A DNA stretch of 64,000 nucleotides from JAPOXR01 sp965219635 (GTDB lineage Bacteria > Pseudomonadota > Alphaproteobacteria > Rhodobacterales > Rhodobacteraceae). Position numbers and translations under genes: made by a program. A model generated the notes under the pieces. The model did no database searches. It was given only the letters and a program-made list of their open reading frames with translations, and was not told the DNA's origin. Of the stretch, positions 62,403 to 64,000 are shown piece after piece. The DNA is taken from positions 3,658,001 through 3,722,000 of the forward strand of contig OZ244783.1 of NCBI GenBank assembly GCA_965219635.1, given 5' to 3'. Numbering within the stretch: position 1 is the first letter of the stretch; the number at the start of each line of letters is the position of its first letter.

Positions 62403-63530
62403 TCATTCTGACTGATTTGGGAAATAGTCTTCGCAGACGCCTTCGCGCAACACATCTGCGGTGGCGCAGTGAAGTCCGCCGCCGAATGCGTAGGCATCGC
62501 GCAACTCGACTTCAACGACTTCCATTCCAAGCCGGTCGATTTGCTCGGCCTGGTAGACCTCGGATTTCTCCACGCACACTGTCTTGGTGTCGAGAACCAG
62601 CACATTCATCGAGAGCCAGACCGACGAATAGCACAATGGCGGTGGCTGGTTGTGTGCCGGTGGAGCCGCATCAATGATCTCCCAACCGTTCTTATGGAAC
62701 AACTGCCGCTGATCGTCAGGAAGCCGTCGGTTGGGATTGTTCATCAGCAACCCCGGACGAAGCGGCGTGAATGTGGCATCAATGTGGATCGGATAAGGGT
62801 CGCCAGGAAAGTTGACCGCGTGCACACGGTGGTCCGGGAAATGACGGCGAAGCCACTCAATCCCCTTGAGGTTGGTCGTGAAACCGTGCTGCACCACGAG
62901 ATCGCGTCCAAGCCGGAGTACGTCCGCGGCGTCGAACAGAGGTTCATGCTCGGTTGTGACGAAGTGCTTGCGGGCTGTCCATTCCAGCCGCTGGTTCTCG
63001 CTTATGCTCTCGGAGAGATAGTCCTGATGGTAGTCTTCGTCCGTGAGGCGCGGTTTAGGTGCTGCCTCATGCCTGAATCCCGGGTCCTCCTCCCAGTATT
63101 GCTGCAACAGAGGCCTGTAGCAGAGATACTCGAACCACCGGCATCGATAGGACATGGTGGCTTCCAGTATTTCCCTGCCAACCGTGAGCAGTACGTCGCG
63201 TGGCGGCATGCAACCGAACTGGCTGGAAGTATGGAAGTCAGGTGTCCTTACGGCTTCAGAGAAATCAATCGGGGTAGGCCTGTCGACCCTGATCCCCCGC
63301 TTCCGAAGCAGATCGGCAAAGTTGTCGAGGAGCTCATTGCCTCTTGCAATCGACTCTTCTGGCCTCTTCCCATGGCAACCGCGCATATCGGAATCCACCG
63401 GTACTTTTGCGTCGAGGGCTGGTTCCGGGGGCGGGATGTGGCAGTCCGTAGCCACACCAACGATCACGTGCTTCAAAGGATCCCATTCGTTCCAACTGCA
63501 GACGTATGCCGGGCCTGAAGATTGCTTCAT
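62403..63530 (-). CDS. Glycine amidinotransferase (AGAT)-like enzyme
   Basis: A 375-residue amidinotransferase. The catalytic residues of human AGAT (D254, H303, C407) have equivalents D200 (E-P-L-F-D-A-A-D), H249 (P-I-H-I-D-A-T-F) and C355 (G-G-G-L-H-C-A-T-A-D-V). It would move an amidino group from arginine to an amine acceptor such as glycine. Bacterial relatives make guanidinoacetate or toxin precursors. GGAAG precedes ATG 63530. The next gene on the strand, reaching the window edge, is unrecognised. Confidence 0.88.
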   Translation of the reverse strand: MKQSSGPAYVCSWNEWDPLKHVIVGVATDCHIPPPEPALDAKVPVDSDMRGCHGKRPEESIARGNELLDNFADLLRKRGIRVDRPTPIDFSEAVRTPDFHTSSQFGCMPPRDVLLTVGREILEATMSYRCRWFEYLCYRPLLQQYWEEDPGFRHEAAPKPRLTDEDYHQDYLSESISENQRLEWTARKHFVTTEHEPLFDAADVLRLGRDLVVQHGFTTNLKGIEWLRRHFPDHRVHAVNFPGDPYPIHIDATFTPLRPGLLMNNPNRRLPDDQRQLFHKNGWEIIDAAPPAHNQPPPLCYSSVWLSMNVLVLDTKTVCVEKSEVYQAEQIDRLGMEVVEVELRDAYAFGGGLHCATADVLREGVCEDYFPNQSE

Positions 63531-63645
63531 GGTTGCTTCCCTGTACGATTTGGTGGTGTTTCCTGTGGCACCGGTTCATCTCCCGGCTGCTGTGGCATCC
63601 AGTTCTTGCCATAGACATGCATGCAAGTCGCTGTGCCCTTCATCT

Positions 63646-63996
63646 TCATCGGAGTTCTTCGTCGGCTTCAATGAGGCCCTCGAGCACTTCTGCGACACGC
63701 TCCGTAGTATTCTGATCGTCAAGGAGTCCGGATTGCCAGGCTGAAGGTATGCTGCCGAGTGAGCGCCGGCCAACGACTACGCCGCCGAAAGGCTGCAGGT
63801 CCGAAGCAAGTGACACTGTTTCGGCAATCGTATCTCCATCAAGTTTCGTGCCATCCACGATCACAGTGCGGCAATACTTGTCGTGTGAAGTCACGGTCTC
63901 ACAGATTGCGGCCCATTCTTCAGTGCTTGACTGCGGTTCGATCAGCCAACCGTCCGGATAAACGCCGAGCTCGTAGATTCCGGTGATTGCCTTCAC
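63646..63996 (-). CDS. Hypothetical protein, possibly continuing past the window edge
   Basis: A 116-residue frame opening with GTG at 63996, only 4 bases from the right edge, so the true start may lie outside. The sequence is acidic and regular (T-V-I-V-D-G-T-K-L-D-G-D, then G-G-V-V-V-G-R-R-S-L-G-S) and looks like a real coding region. No family is recognised. It is on the same strand as, and 115 bases upstream of, the amidinotransferase gene, so the two may be co-transcribed. Confidence 0.45.
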   Translation of the reverse strand: MKAITGIYELGVYPDGWLIEPQSSTEEWAAICETVTSHDKYCRTVIVDGTKLDGDTIAETVSLASDLQPFGGVVVGRRSLGSIPSAWQSGLLDDQNTTERVAEVLEGLIEADEELR

Positions 63997-64000
63997 ATAT

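Noticed and set aside
1..64000. CRISPR array
   Set aside because: No regularly spaced direct repeats or cas genes were found on reading the window.

Overview
The window looks like a chromosomal segment of an alphaproteobacterium. The gene order petA-petB-petC, with the Rhodobacter-type Rieske N-terminus, the dapF-mtaB pair, and the density of TRAP and ABC uptake systems with aromatic and sugar-acid catabolism all point that way. The exact genus cannot be told from sequence alone. Most operons use ATGA or GTGA stop-start overlaps. One tRNA gene (tRNA-Lys, UUU) is present. No rRNA, CRISPR array or complete transposon was found.

Left part (1-10 kb) is accessory. It holds the 3' end of an MT-A70 DNA methyltransferase, a small membrane/zinc-ribbon protein, a cluster of SnoaL-like proteins with a truncated extra copy, a BNR-repeat protein and an IS3-type transposase fragment. 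Next comes a tightly overlapping minus-strand operon: a DGQHR (DndB-like) protein, a protein I do not recognise that carries a possible HEPN R-x6-H motif, and a D12-class DNA adenine methylase. This operon is the best candidate for an undescribed defence or DNA-modification system.

10.2-21.9 kb is one long plus-strand sugar-acid/glycan island: SDR, glucarate-dehydratase-type enolase, complete CUT1 ABC importer (ATPase, binding protein, two permeases), GntR regulator, mutarotase-like protein, GH38-like glycosidase and a metallo-beta-lactamase-fold hydrolase. 22-28 kb has a spondin-like secreted protein, a TRAP importer, and a minus-strand run of extradiol-dioxygenase-like VOC protein, Rieske protein and cyclase, with a divergent LysR regulator. 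29-34.5 kb is an overlapping catabolic operon: flavin monooxygenase, alpha/beta hydrolase, GST, cupin, epimerase and FAA hydrolase. After tRNA-Lys come a second FAA hydrolase, a divergent GntR regulator and an NMT1-type ABC importer with two different permease genes.

40.4-44.3 kb holds an SDR and two overlapping photolyase genes, one class I and one FeS-type. 44.6-48.3 kb encodes the three enzymes of the lower gallate/protocatechuate-4,5 pathway (GalB-, GalC- and GalD-like) around a type I extradiol dioxygenase. A short accessory patch (48.3-49.9 kb) carries an RNase H-fold candidate. The rest is more housekeeping: dapF, mtaB, a GST, a malonyl-CoA-synthetase-like ligase, petABC, a ParD antitoxin with a decayed ParE, iolB, a DUF3574 protein, an exonuclease-CBS-nucleotidyltransferase fusion and a glycine amidinotransferase homologue.
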